Below are positions 1 to 19,153 of a DNA stretch of 64,000 nt, in pieces. The notes under the pieces are model-generated. The model was not told the DNA's origin and made no database searches. It was given only the letters and a program-made list of their open reading frames with translations. Position 1 is the first letter of the stretch; each line of letters starts with the position of its first letter. This DNA is from Phoebastria nigripes (Eukaryota > Chordata > Aves > Procellariiformes > Diomedeidae): NCBI GenBank assembly GCA_035582835.1, contig JAYKAV010000467.1, positions 783,568 through 847,567 of the forward strand, written 5' to 3'. The translations under genes and the position numbers were made by a program.

Positions 1-1465
1 CAGCTCCCTCAGCCCTCTCGGGTGGATCCCATCCGGCCCCATGGACTTGTGAGCGTCCAGGTGGCGTAGCAGGTCATTCACTGCTTCCTCTTGGATTATG
101 GGGGGTTTATCCTGCTCGCCATCCCCGTCTTCCAGCTCAGGGGGCTGAATACCCTGAGGNTNACTGNTCTGACTATTAAAGACTGAGGCAAAGAAGGCAT
201 TAAGTACCTCAGCCTTTTCCTCATCCTCGGTGGCAATGTTCCCCCCCCTGCATCCAATACAAGATGGAGATTCTCCTTGGCTCTTTTTGTCATTAATGTA
301 TTTGTAAAAACATTTTTTGTTGTCTCTAATGACAGCAGCCAGATTTGAGTTCTAGCTGGGTTTTTGCCTTTCTAATTTCCTCTCTGCATGACCTAACGAG
401 ATCCCTGTACTCTTCTGGAGTTGCCTGCCCCTTCTTCCACAAGTGGTAAANGCTCCTTTTTTTCCTGAGTCGCAGGAAGAGCTCCCGGTTCAGCCAGGCC
501 GGTCGTCTTCCCCACCAGTTCTTCTTATGGCATATGGGGACAGCCTGCTCCTGCGCCTTCAAGACTTCCTTCTTGAAGAACGTCCAGCCTTCCTCGACCC
601 CTCTGCCCTTCAGGATCATCTCCCAAGGGACTCTCTCAACCAGTGTCCTGAACAGGCCAAAGTCTGCCCTCCGGAAGTCCATGGTAGCAGTTTTGCTGGN
701 CCCCCTCCTTACTTCACCAAGAATCAAGAATTCTATCACTTCACAGTTGCTAAGCCCAAGATGGCCTCCGACCACCACATCTCCCACCAGTCCTCCTCTG
801 TTTGTAAACAGCAGGTCGAGCGAGGCACCTCCCCTGGTAGGCTCACTTACCAGCTGTGTCAGGAAGTTGTCTTCCACACACTCCAGGAATCTCCTAGACT
901 GTTTCCTCTCTGCTGTGTTGTATTTCCAGCTGACATCCGGGAAGTTGAAGTTCCCCACAAGAACAAGGGCTAGCGATTGCAAGACTTCTGCCAGCCGCTT
1001 GTAGAATGCTTCATCCGCCTCTTCATCCTGGTTGGGTGGTCTATAACAGACTCCCAGCAGGATATCTGCCTTGTTGGCCTTCCCCCTTATCCTTACCCAT
1101 AAGCACTTGACCTTATCANCANCACAATCGTTGAGCTCTAGACAATCAAAACACTCCCTAACATACAGAGCCACCCCACCGCCTCTCCTTCCTCACCTGT
1201 CCCTTCTGAAGAGCTTATAGCCATCCAATGCAGCACTCCAATCGTGAGAGTCACCCCACCATGTTTCCGTGATGGTGACTAAGTCATAGCTATCCCGCTG
1301 CACAATGGCTTCCAGCTCCTCCTGTTTGCCNCCCATGCTGCGTGCATTGNNNNAGATGCACTTGAGCTGGGCTATCGATTTCGCCCCCAACATTGGCATG
1401 CCACCCCTAGGCTCATCTCTAGTGAGCCTGGTTTTATCCCCTTCCCCCTTCGAACTCAGACTGGG
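1..1465 (-). mobile_element. CR1 LINE fragment: endonuclease and start of reverse transcriptase
   Basis: On the minus strand this carries CR1 ORF2. The endonuclease domain starts near 1399 (LKCI...NARSM, ETWWGDSHDWSAALDGYKLF) and runs on through VALYVRECFD, GVCYRPPNQDEEADEAFYK and the metal-site-like stretch LVGNFNFPDVSW. It continues to the reverse-transcriptase entry region near SMGPDGIHPR at the left edge, so the 3' half lies outside the window. The copy is broken by an in-frame TGA at 1193-1195, a one-base insertion around 346-350 and an extra G in the G8 run near 242-249, and it contains several N bases. There is no intact ORF1 upstream; the right border near 1465 is approximate. It is inactive, and it sits in sense with PDE4D inside an intron or downstream flank. 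Confidence 0.92.
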
Positions 1466-4913
<3,448 letters not shown>

Positions 4914-5213
4914 CTAGAAAATCATGAAACAGAAATGACAATCACTAATCAATGAAAAAGTGTTTTCAATAAAAAGGACTCTACTTTGAATCTAGATCTG
5001 AACAAGGAAAACATATTTGAAATGTATCAGGGGTCTCAAGAGATTTTACACATAGGCTATCACAACCTTTTGTAAAATAGTCAATTATGTAGAATTTCAT
5101 AAATATTTCAAGTTTGCCCAAAGTAAAATGATCCTTACTTCACACTGACAGCATCACTAAATTCTGTAACAACTGAAGTTTTTTCAGTTTCAGTCTGTAA
5201 ATAAATCCACTTT

Positions 5214-5250
5214 ATTAGATCATTAAGTACAGATTAGATCATTAAGCACA
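5214..5250. repeat. Tandem duplication, 19-bp period
   Basis: ATTAGATCATTAAGTACAG is followed by ATTAGATCATTAAGCACA, two copies differing at one base over the shared part. Confidence 0.8.
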
Positions 5251-5419
5251 CGTTTCTAACCTATAGCACAAATTGAAGTTAAAAATTTCAGCCTGACTCC
5301 TACATATTGCCCTATACTTGAAAGATGCGCATCTCCTATATGATGGTAAAGGAAATGGTGACAGACTGTAAGGCATCTTACTTAACATTTACTGATTTTT
5401 CTTCNGTATGAGATTATTA

Positions 5420-5540
5420 GGAAGATAGGAAGAGAGGACTGCAATGGACCTGGCATGTCACTGAGTCCAGTCCCCTGTTGTCACAAGCACCCACATTATA
5501 TAATTGCTTTCGTAACTGATCAAGAACAGCTCAGAAGTGT
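5420..5540 (-). mobile_element. Possible ancient CR1 3' remnant
   Basis: The plus-strand text around GGAAGAGAGGACTGCAATGG followed by TGAGTCCAGTCCCCTGTTGT resembles the reverse complement of old CR1 3' UTRs, which share a GGACCTCAAGAGGTCATC-AGTCCAGTCCCCTG pattern. The match is short and diverged, and the terminal repeat is not clear. Confidence 0.4.
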
Positions 5541-6244
5541 GTAGGTCAGCAGTGGCACCAGGCAGACATTGCTATTTTACTAGCTAAAGCTCTGCTGAGA
5601 ACAAGGCCATGAAAAACAGTTGATCTGGAAAAAAACCCGAAAATGCTACTGACGACCAGTTCAGCTGTTTGGTGAAGCCCGTGGTGATTTAAGAACATAA
5701 TCTGATCTTCCTTCTTGAGATAAAGAAAATCTTTCTCAAGAGAATTGCTGAGTCTTTGAGGATTGTTGAGACCTGCCAACAGTCTTAAGGTTCACTTATA
5801 ACCCTCTTGTAAAGAAGAAGGTAAAGCAGAAGCATTCAGTAACATGAAAGATTGGTCATTATGAAAAAGAGTCGAAATGCAGCCCTCCTTGAAAATGACG
5901 GCAAATCCTTTTGAAATACTAAAATTTCAACTGCTTGCTTTATCTGCCTTTTTCCAACAATTTACTGGGATGTATCAGTTTGCTATGCTAAGACCTGAAT
6001 TGTACTTAAAAAAGGGAAAGTAATCTCCATCTTTCTTCCACTTCCTTCTACTTCAGAGATTTAAGCACTTTTGACAAGAGAATTCTTCAGAAAAGAACAT
6101 ACGAAATGTTATTTTTTTCCAAACAATTTTGAAATATTTATGAAAAAAAATAAGATAGTCCAGTGAAAATTTAGTACATGTTCCACTCTGTCTGAGAAAC
6201 AAATATAAAAGTAGCCTTTCAGGACCAGAATGAATATGCACAAG

Positions 6245-6261
6245 AAAAAAAAAAAAAAAAA
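6245..6261. repeat. Poly-A run (A17)
   Basis: An uninterrupted A-run followed by CAAAAAAG, in the 4914-6688 intron. Confidence 0.9.
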
Positions 6262-6655
6262 CAAAAAAGAAATGGCCCTATTGAGGGAATCCCATTTTAT
6301 CACTATCTTTCCTAAGCAATTCCACTAACTGTGGTTAGTGAGAATCCCACATGGGAAATAATAACAGAACAGGATGTAGTATTAACAATGAGATGGTGAA
6401 AACAAGTTATGCATTGTGTTACAATGAAAAAGGTTACGACAGCATGAATCTGCAAATATAAAACCATAATTTAAAAGAAAAAGATGTGACGTTTTCAGCA
6501 CAATATTTACATGTAAATAAGCTTTGATCCTCACCAAATATCTTTAAAAGAGCACAATTCATGAAAGAAATGTTAAGATTTCTTTTAAAAATATTGCAGA
6601 AACAAAGATCTTTAATATTTAGTTTAGAAGAGTCTTAGTATGTCCCTTTCTCTCA

Positions 6656-8352
<1,697 letters not shown>

Positions 8353-9331
8353 TCATACCAAGAGCAGTAAAAACATGAAAAGACAAACATAGACCTATAC
8401 CTCAGTGTCTCTGAGCAGATCTCTACTTCACAATTTGTCTCTCTATTTCTGAACTGGCTTTAAATGTGACTTGTGACTGTCTGATTTCCACTTCTCCTGC
8501 ACCCCTAGCGGTGTAGAGAGGGTCAATCCTTTCATTATAAAAATGTTACTACAATTGCACAGAAATCTAAACTTTCATTTTGCAAGAAAATTTAAAATTT
8601 CTTCTTTTCCAGCAAAAACACTCGCTGAAATTGTATTTGAAAAACAATCAAAACAGTATCTCATGTAAACCTTTACGAAACATTTTCAGGACTCGAAGGA
8701 CCTAATACTTGGGGACCGGTCCTGTTTGTGTTAAGGCTCCGTACAACTCAGAAAGCCATTTGCCAGCCACATCTACAAACGCTTTGGATGTAGAGGCAGT
8801 TAACGCCAGCAATGCAGTGCATTTCTGCACCTCCCAACCAGAGTAAGTAATACCAACAAAAGGACTGTTTTGCTAAAACCCAACATTTTGCTGTGGGCTT
8901 TTGCCTCCACAGCAGTATCAGCGGCATCACTTCATATACCTCATCAACATATGTGCCAGCAAACCTTTAGACAAAGATTAAACTGAGGGTAAAAGTATAT
9001 TTAGGCCATTGCCAGCTGATCACTGTATGGGGGTGTAGAGCATTGCAGACATCTGTGGTCCCCAAAGAAACCTAAGTTAGTGCAACAAAGGACTCTCCTG
9101 CCAAAACTGCTAGGAATTTGCATTAATTTTTCTTCTTTTTAGTCATACTATATTTCAACACAGAGTATTCATTATTCCCTCCAAATTATCTCTTCTTTGC
9201 TGAAATGTACCTGCACCTTTTATAGTCCTCAAGGAATATGCCAGCAAAACCGGAAAATCCAGAACAGATGTTTCTAACATAGGAGCCTAGCAAAAACTAC
9301 GATTTAAAAAACACCTTAGAACAAAAGAAAT

Positions 9332-9352
9332 AAAAAAAAAAAAAAAAAAAAA
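9332..9352. repeat. Poly-A run (A21)
   Basis: An uninterrupted A-run with no recognisable retroelement attached. Confidence 0.9.
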
Positions 9353-10180
9353 GAAAATTTGGGCTCTTTAAAACATATGCCTATTTTCCCCTTCCTGCAA
9401 TGGTCATTTTCAATAAAGACACTGAAACCAGACGAGGGTAGCAAGTCCATTTCTAATTCCCAGACTGTTACTGTGTTTGCTTCTTCACTTTCTTTTTTCC
9501 ATTTCTTTTTTTTTTAATTACCCTTTAGCAGCCACATTTACTGGACACCTCAAATTCCAAACAAATCACAGCGAAGAAGAGACTGAGGAAATGTCACCGA
9601 GCTTTAGCCTGAGGCACCGAGTTCCCTGATTGCCCCCGCCATACTTCACCACTCTCCTCATACAGACAATCAAGAAAAGGGGGAGGCGGAGCGCTGCAGC
9701 TCTTGACTGGTGCAAACCAACAACAGATGAGGAGCAGTGACTCGCGCTCGTGCTTTGATGTTTATGGTTTCAGTCATATGGACAAAGTTTAGACCCATCA
9801 AAGGGAGGTTCATAAGCCGAGCTGTCAGACTAACCCAAGTGAAAGGAAGTGTCTGTCTGAACGACTTTAGATCTCCAGAGGAATTCCACGGGACTGCCTC
9901 TGTTTTTTTAACTATGAGCACCCAGGGCAAAGGATCCTGCGCCCATCCGAACATCCAGAAAAGACAGCTTGCCATTTTGACCCTGGTTGCGCTGTGCTCA
10001 TTGGCAGGTTCTCTTACATTTTACGTTCATAGGAAAACAGGTCAATGATACCGAAAAATAAAAACCTTGCCTATTATCATACTCAGTGTAGGAGCCTTAA
10101 TTCTTCACAGGGAATATATTTGTCGTCATTATGAATAACTTCATATATGTCATACAGCCCTACTCGGGAAAACAGTCCTC

Positions 10181-10199
10181 TTTTTTTTTTTTTTTTTTT
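10181..10199. repeat. Poly-T run (T19)
   Basis: An uninterrupted T-run; no retroelement body was recognised beside it. Confidence 0.9.
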
Positions 10200-11717
10200 G
10201 AAGAATAAGAACAGAAAAACCTGTTTTCTCATAACATGTTTCTAACTTTCCAATGTGAGAAAGTCTGTAGATGTTCAGGAGACACATTATGTATTAAAAA
10301 AATTAACTAACTAGGTTCATGAAAATTTTCTATGGAGAGAATGTTTTCCTTCTTCACATTGTTGCTCTGAACCTATATACTTAGACTTCATATTTTGAAA
10401 ATACTCTATTTAAGCAATTCTGTAGATGAGGTATTTTCTCCATTGTATTCCTCTTGTACCNACAATTTTAAGTATCCTAGGTTTTCATGCAGCCACAAAA
10501 CAATACCCATGGCTCAGTAACTTAGAAGTGATTGCCTTTCCAGCCCTCTTCCTACTCAAGACTGAGGTCTCATGTGAAAGGCTGACAGATGCATTTCCTT
10601 ACCCTGTCAAAATGAGCCTTAATTTTTCAAGTAAAAGCAAGCAGAAACGGATATCTCAGTCTTTTCAGCCTAAGTGGGTCATCTTCTCAGGCAACTGTAC
10701 ACTGACTTCCAGGGCGCCTGAAGCTGTGCAATATTGCTTCTCCATGACAGAGGCTCATCTCTTTCTCATCGTCTGAAACCCTGCTGTGCCGCAGCGCTCA
10801 GGCACGCTACTGCAATCATGGGTAAACTGAACAGACACATTAAGCGATCCATTTAGGATATGGTGACAAGCAGGATAAAATGTACTTTAAAAAACCCGCT
10901 TCCTTCAAAAAACACATAAAGCACCAGCTATGTTATCTCACACAAATAAAACAAGATGTATCTTAACGAGTGTGACTGGCACTTTTTAAAGTACTTGTTA
11001 TCCTAATTTAGATGTATTCAGCTGCACCTCCACTTAGGCGCACAGTCTTCATGAACCAATGGTGTTTTGCTCAAAACATGTTTGAGATTAGTGTATTAGC
11101 TTTATCTTCATGTTCAAAATCAACAGTATAGATCCAAGTTTTATTCATTTTCACCAGTTTTAGCAAAAAAATATATACTTAGTTCTGCAAAGGCACAGAG
11201 GAGGAACCATACTCTTTGTAATATTGTGTCGGGCTTTTTTTAATGCTCACATCCCACCATGCAAACTCTTGAGCTGCACAAATTCTCCTGGCAGCAGTCT
11301 GTTCAGATGTTGACTTAGGCATACTTATCCACCCACTCATGTGCAGGCAGGGAATACCAAAGCATCAGAACTGTGCACCACGGGATTTTATGAGGTTACT
11401 TGTGCTTGTGTGCTTCCAGCACACTGAAACCTCTTTGCGGTAACTTTCATAAGGTAAACAGAATGGAAGAACTCTTTTTAATATATAATNAATTCCTTAT
11501 AGATTCATTTCTAAATATGGTAACAATATAGTAGTTGTAATGTTACATGAAAATATGTATATGAATATTTATCTGTAATTATACACACAGGGAAACCACA
11601 TACACAAATTAAATGAGCTGTGAGGAAATGGATCTAACACGATCTCTCTGCTCAAACACTGAACAATGAGATACTAGATGTACAGTTTCTGAAAACAGAA
11701 ATTAATATGGAAAGCTA

Positions 11718-11891
<174 letters not shown>

Positions 11892-12103
11892 CTGGAAAAC
11901 AAAACAAAACAAAAAAGCATAAAGTTAGCGATCAAGATGTATTTTAGTTAGGATGAGAAAATGCAGTCAATTTATAATTGGGTAAAGGACATGATGTTAA
12001 GAATATATACTAAACTAAGATAACGATGAAAGCAAAAACCACATGTAACATTGCTGTACCCTACTAACTTATTCATGGGTTGGACTACATAATTCTTAAC
12101 CTC

Positions 12104-12141
12104 CTAAAATACTCCGTAGTGATTAAAATACTCCCTAGTGA
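12104..12141. repeat. Tandem duplication, 20-bp period
   Basis: TAAAATACTCCGTAGTGA is followed two bases later by TAAAATACTCCCTAGTGA; the copies differ at one base. Confidence 0.85.
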
Positions 12142-12500
12142 ATCAATTACTAAGGCACAGGGTCCTACTAGTAACCGAAAACTCTAAGACATATGTATAC
12201 ACACAAATAATTAATATTACCATCTTTTAAATTCTTCGATTTTAATTTGGAGAAAAAATACAAATGTATTTACATAGGACCCCTTCTCTACTAGGGTTTT
12301 CTTATCATATTCGTAAATTAATCTATTTGTGCATTTTTTGCAATTCATTTTGTAATATTTCAAGTTTATCTTACCTCTCATCATTAGTCTACTCAAATAT
12401 ATTTGACAGCACTGCTCAAAACAATCAAAATATCTTACTGATTTCCTACACACTAGTATGAATAGAGGTAGGTTGTGTTGTCTTTGACTTAAAATTATTA

Positions 12501-12782
12501 TACTGGATCAGCCCAATGACTTGACCGTTCCACAGTCTCAGAAAATTGTCAGTATCTGTGTGAAACATCGGAGTAGAAAATACCCATCTGTGGAAACACC
12601 TTCCTTTTCCCTCTAAGTTAGCAATTCACTCTAGGCAGTCTATAGGATAGAACTGCATGTTAACATTCCACTAAATGTGTAATTGATTAGGTACTCATTA
12701 TTGAGCCTTTCTTGATTCCTTCTAGACTCCAGGGTTAAATGATATCTTGTGGCATTGTGTTCGACAGGTTAATTGCATAATA
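12501..12782 (+). repeat. Ancient amniote interspersed repeat, class uncertain
   Basis: The stretch starts TACTGGATCAGCCCAATGAC and later contains GATATCTTGTGGCATTGTGT with TTCGACAGGTTAATTGCATA. I recognise these blocks, in this order and spacing, from a repeat family common in turtle, crocodile and bird genomes (ACTGGATCAGACCAATGG ... ATATCCTGTGGCAATGAGTTCCACAG). I cannot give the family name reliably. It is heavily diverged. Confidence 0.45.
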
Positions 12783-15700
12783 CAACTCCAGCTATCTCAC
12801 ATGCATTTTCATTGACTATAGCTCTGCCCCGGTATTATCAACAAATAGAACTCAGCAATATTTATTAGCAATTCAAACAACTCTTGCCAACGTAAATTAG
12901 CATACATCTCTCACTACTGAATTTTGCCTCCCATTGTGCCATCCTTTCATTTTATTGTTAGATTTCTCAGTCATCTTTTCTCTTAAAGCCAAATGATTTG
13001 TGCCATTTTCAGAATCACCTTTCACCTTGTTCACCCAGTTATGACTATTTATTACATCAAGCAATAGCTATCCTTAGTATATATCCCTGTAAACATTCCT
13101 GTATGTTGAAAACCGGTAATTTATTATCCTATACGAGATAAAGCACTAGACTAAACATTAACCACCTCCTTTCCATCCCACTGGAATCATCAAAGCCCTT
13201 TCTTCAGAGAGGCCTTGCATAGTGAAAGGTGTTATTTTCTTCACAATGTCTTTGTAAGTCACCAATTACCTTATTACTCACAGTGTGCCAAATAAAAATT
13301 ACCTTTAATATAACACTCTAACCATTAGCCACTGCATTTTCCTGCCATCTTGACATGCCATGAGCTCAGGAAGTTCCTGCTACAAAGACTGAATCCTACT
13401 TTAGTCACAAGCCAAAGGCTCAGCTTTGATCTCAGATATAGCCGTGTGCTAGCAAGTGCTCAACACATTTCTGAACATTAGAACCATACGGCAAATACAG
13501 TTACACATACTATGAACTACAGGGCTATACATTCTGCGTGAAACCAGTATCAATCTCTATAGTGAGGTCTGATGTTTGTCACCAATGTCAAATGTTAAAA
13601 AAACAAGTCAAGCTTGCCAAGCAATAAAGTGACTGGTCCAAAAATCCTAAGAGTATTTTTAAAATTTCTTTCTTTAAACTTTTAACGCACACTTAAGTCA
13701 CGCTTGCATGCTTTTTCTTCTGTACCCAGGAAGGTGAGAAACTGAATTATTTAAGGCAAAAACTGAAGATCTCATAGAATGGCTTGTCTCCAGATGGTAT
13801 CCAGAAACTGCAGCTTTAAATTAAATATCGTGTATAGGAATCTTAATAAAATGTCAGAAGTTGACAAAATCGCATTAACTTCCAGGCCTGTCATCAGTAT
13901 ATCCTTTACCACTCCAATATTCTCTCTTCCTTAATTTAATCCAGCTAGTTCACCGGATCCCAACTAAATAGGTCCTCACCTGTCTGGTTGTTTCCTAGTA
14001 AACCCTTTCAGATGATGCCCAACTTTGCGATGCTGTTTTTGCTGCAGAGCAACACTACTGGGTCATGTTCTGCACTTTGGAAAAAGACCACCTAGCCACC
14101 CCTGGTACGTACTCTTCACGAACTCTCCTTAAAAATTTCCCAGCTTTGAAAGGAGAATGAATTGGTGTTTGTTTGCACTATGCTTTTTCTGCAGCTACCT
14201 GACACAACAAATAGGAAGGACTTTTTTTTTTCTCCAACTCATAAATTTAATTGCAGGAAGTAGGTAGGGAGAAGGTTTGTTACTGCATACTTGTAATCAC
14301 CTTGTGGAACTTATGGAGTATATGTTCTTTAAGAATTTCCAACCAAATATTTATTGTATGGATGTCCACAACAAATGGAAGGTGCATGACAGTCTTTTCT
14401 AATGCTATGTTCCACACTAGTCTGATGCAAAGCCTTGTCTTTCCACCACCCATCATCCCGTAAGTCACCAGAACATAAAAGCTTAACCATCAGCATGAAA
14501 CCTGCAGAACAGTCTGTGTTGCTGCTGAACTTGGGTGTACAGTAAAACAAGTCCTCCAGCTTCTACAAGGCCCTCCTGTGAACAGTGAATTCAATGGGAG
14601 AAGCCTTTGGCTTTGAAGAACTGTAGCAGCGTGACCTCCTCATACTCTTTCACACGTTGCTGATGCCACAGCAACAAGACTTTAATTTACATTTATTTTG
14701 AAAACATCTGGACTAAGCAGTTTAGAGAACTGTTTTGATTTTCTAATTACATGACAAAGCCTTACAACCATCATCCACATTGAAACAGATGAAGTTAAGA
14801 CCATATGCAGACACAGCAGTTTCCGATGCAGAACAATAATGCTCTTTGAGAACACTAAAAAACCCCAAGAGATGAACAGTGATCGAGATGTTCAGACATT
14901 TTTGTTGATTATACCCTGTTTCAGTATTATCTGTATGTTACTTAATCCTCTGATGTTTAGTAACTTGAACTTTGGGGGAAAAAATCTTTTTTCTAAGGAA
15001 AAAAACCCCAAAACGTCCCAAAGCCCCTACTTTTTCCTGATTTTACCTATTTCTCAAAGATTTCATTTGGGCCCAAGTGCAGCCATACGTAGTTGCTGCT
15101 TCAAAGAGTTTCAACTTTCCACATATTTATACATCCCTGCACTATTACTTTATCATGAAAGTCTGTGTAACTCTCACAAGACCTTATTGCAAATCAGAGA
15201 AGTTTCTGTTACTTCTGTGAGTCAACACTGTTTCAGTCATCCAGCAGACACCTCTAAAGTGCTTGAAACTTGGCTAGACTGTCCATCCTCTCATCATTTG
15301 TCCTCTCAGAAATAACATTTAGCACTTCATTCAAAACAAGTCAAACGACACATGAAACCACCTTGTCACTAGCAGTAAATGTTAAAGATAATATTTTAAA
15401 TAAGAATTTTAAAAATCTGAATGCCATATACTTTCCTAGTTGAAGAAAATCAATCATAATGCATCAAAACTCTTGTTACTAATAAACATTTACACCTTAC
15501 ACTTTAATTATGATATTGCCAGCTCAGCATGGGGAGGAAGCAGAGGTTTTTGGCTGATCTTTGCACATATTGCATTCTTCCTCAGAAAGAAAGATTTTCC
15601 CATGTTAAGACTAGGCATTGTTAGATTGGAAAAATGACACATATATATCCCTTTGGAATATCACAGCCCTTGACTATAGTCTAGGAAATTCCCCCTGGAA

Positions 15701-15882
15701 ATGGACAGGCTATAAAATGTCCATTAAGTCAATTATACAGTTCTCCACTCCTGAATACTGATGTCACAGCAACAGAGCAGTAAAGTATTTTCTGAAAAAA
15801 ATCCTAAAAATATTTCCTTAAGCAGAATGTTTTCATTTCATTCGTTTGTATTGATTTTAATGTTTTTATTTTACTCTCAGCA

Positions 15883-15901
15883 GGGGGGGGTGGGGGGGGG
15901 G
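15883..15901 (+). repeat. G8-T-G10 tract
   Basis: Two long G-runs are separated by one T, capable of G-quadruplex formation on the plus strand (template strand for PDE4D). Confidence 0.85.
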
Positions 15902-18110
15902 AACCCACAACACAAACACAGGCACAATATTCAAGTAACATTAAAAATCTCCCAAAGTGACAAAAGTACATGTGCACTTTTACCTCCCTTTCAAAACCTA
16001 GGAAGTCAGATAGAAGGAGAACTCTAATACATGAAAATAAACGTGCATATGTTGATGAGATAACAACAGTTTCCTAAACAATGGTCACCTCCAAAGAGCA
16101 GGTTACAAATGANGGATTGAGCTTGGTAGTTTAGGTCCTTCTGGGCTAAAGCCCAATGTGTGCATATCTCTGCATATGTATTACTGCTGTCAACCCAAGA
16201 TAAATATACATGGAGTTTTGGGGGAAAAAATAGGATGCTTTTCTGATGTCAGCAAGGGTACACAGAAAAATTTAGACAAACTTTTGCAATAACCATGTTC
16301 CCAGATGGCAACCAGAGCACTGATACGATTTTGGGAAGACTTTGCATCTATACTAGAAAGAAACTGCAAGTTCAACTCCGAAGACATGGAGAAGATCCAA
16401 CTGGAGTCAATTCATGGCCATGAAAAAGTTTGGCCTGCATGCTTAATATATATGGGGTTTATTGACTATACTTTAGAACATTTTACATTTTTTGCGTAAA
16501 GTTCTTGACTCAATAACAAAAAGCTTAAGTGAATACACAGCCTGCAGTTGTGTTGGGAAAGGAAGCACGCAGAACCGCCCTTGGTATAGATGCCCTGTCC
16601 TGGTAGGGCCTCTTCCACCCAGGCTTTCTGTTCTGAACGGGTGATCTGCTGCATCCCAAGGACTGTAAAGAGGCTGCCTCCACTAAAACCTTTGGCACCA
16701 GCACAGAAGGTGAAGCTAGGGCTAGAAGGCAGTCCATGGACCAAAAGGCCCCATCCTGCCTGTCCTTCAGTTTGAGTGTTAATCAAGCTCCAAGCCCAGT
16801 GGAGGCTGGAACCAAAATGCCCAAGGGCCCCTGGAGCCTTTCATTGCACTGGCTCCCAAATCCATATGGCAACAGATCCCAGTTTCAACCTTTCTGGCTG
16901 CCTCTTTTCTACGTAACATTTCTAAAAGCTTACATGAATAGAATACATCCATGGAACATGCATTTAATACTTGGAACATTAAACTTACATGACTATATTT
17001 TGTTTCTGAAATACCTATCAATGTTATTTTAAAAAGATGTTTGTAACTCAAAAAAGAATAAACTATATTGTTTTACTGGATTTGAAAAGTCTTGTATTCT
17101 ACAAAAACAAGACAAGGAATTTAAAATAGGCCAGCCTTACAAATTAATGTAAGGCTTCTGTTTATATTGCTTATCAATGCAAAACTATCTTTGATTTTAG
17201 CAGCATTCTTAATACATAAACAGCATTCTTAACAACTAAAGATTTGGGTTGGAAGCCCATGTGTTTAATTAATATCAAGGTCACACACTGGTTTTTATAC
17301 ATAAGCTACAGGGAGGTACCTATCTCTAAGCCTGGTGTTGTGATAGTGGTGCTCATTGTTTCAAGGAAAGATACCCAATGAAAACCAAGTGTAAATACTC
17401 CACATGACAACCATTCTCCAAAATATAATTAACAGAAGATAATAAAGTACAGCCTGAAGCATACAGAAATTACAGAAATATATGTATAATAAGGAATGTA
17501 AACATGTATCATGATCTCTGAGACTAACATGTTTCATTCTTCCTCCAATTTCATAAATACCCTAAATCATTCTGTTTTGAATGTCATAAAAAGCAGATCT
17601 TCTTTGCCTCTCTTCACATTTTTCCTATAATGTGTATACTGTGAACTCAAAAAGCACTGTACTAAAGTTGCGTTCAAACACTATTTAGCTTCTTAACTAA
17701 AATCATTGCCTAGAGACAGCACAGGACACTGTCTATACAGACGACTTTTTTTTTCCATGTGTAATCAATTACAGCCACCATGCTCTCTGCTGAACTTCAA
17801 TTAGCAAAAGAATCTATCAATTTTAAAGGCTAAACAGTAGGAGTGAACAATTTTTGAAGACTGGTGATTGAAGTTTTCTAATTTAGCAAGTAAGAACATG
17901 ACAGCAGCTGCCTGGAAATGCAGGAAATACTTCCAAAAGAACTACAATAAATACCTCACTTTTAGCTAAATGGAAGTAATTTCATCTTATTTTTTGGTAA
18001 ACGAGAAAGGAATCCACCTTGCTAGCATAATGGTATCCAATTTCTTCACAGACGACTGATCAAAATCCTTGAGAATATATTGTAACGATTCTGCATTAGC
18101 AGAGAATGGT

Positions 18111-18142
18111 CACAATGACCTAATCGGACACAATGACCTAAT
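18111..18142. repeat. Tandem duplication, 18-bp period
   Basis: CACAATGACCTAAT occurs twice, separated by CGGA. Confidence 0.85.
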
Positions 18143-19153
18143 GAGGGTTTTACATTTCTACTTAAAAAAACATAATCTATGACAAAAGTAGGTGTTAATA
18201 CAAGCAAGCGTAAGAGACTCAGTCATGTGTGAATATAATGCTTGTACTATTTTTAGTCATTTAATTCAACACTTGCATTATTTAGTTCAGAAGAAATCAG
18301 AATTTTCTTTAAAACAGGATGATTTGGAACAGTTATTGTATGTAAAGCATAGGATGATGTTTCCCCTCCCCGATAACAATTATAGAGGCAACATCGTTTT
18401 TTTAAACACAAACACATAAGTAGGGCTAAAACAAAGCCCAAATGTGGTTTTGTATTAAGTGAATTTCAGTTCTGTATGTTGACAGGCATATTGATCTAAT
18501 TCCTTGGTGCAAAACTTTTCCATAAAAGAGATAAAAGCTTATTTAATTCCATTTTCTAGCAGTATTGCAGTTTCAAGCCAGTTCAAAGCTGCTCTACATA
18601 ATAAGTGAATCAATATTAGAAGATGACAATTTCCAGTGTTTTAATCAATAAGCTATCACACACACAGACACACAGAGGCTACCAAAAAAATTGCTGGAAC
18701 ATACTGCTGATAATTTCACATTTCTTCAGCTATTAAAACCAGTATGAGTCATGCATCCACCCATTATCGTCAGCTTCTTTACTCATGCCCTCTCCTATTG
18801 TATGGTATCTCAGTTTTGAGGTTTTTTTTAACACATCTTCTAATGTCTAGAAATACAGTTTTGTAGCAATCTTTTTTTAAAAGAACACAAAACTCTTCTA
18901 ATTTCTTTGGCTTTAGACTTGGTCTGATTACCCACTGAAGCAACGTTATTTTACAAGTCCCAGCACAGTTTCTAAGAAAGACTGTATACTGTGCAGTTCA
19001 TTCGCATTGCTGAACAAAGGCTTGCTTTTCTGATTTTTTACTTTATATTCATATTACTCATAGTCATATCACCCACAAACACTCATGCTATCCAGTGATC
19101 ATGCAATCATGCACCGCAAATCNAGGTTCTTAAAAGGTAAAACAAAATCCTAC

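Larger units (their letters stand above)
11892..19153 (-). other. PDE4D intron between the D6-type first exon and the UCR2 exon
   Basis: This is 7.3 kb of AT-rich intron shared by the D1-type and D6-type transcripts. It contains an old interspersed repeat (12501-12782), two short tandem duplications (12104-12141, 18111-18142) and a G-run cluster (15883-15901). No further exon was recognised. Confidence 0.75.

Noticed and set aside
14839..15315. 158-codon plus-strand open frame
   Set aside because: Composition is that of AT-rich intron, with no domain or signal; it is consistent with chance.
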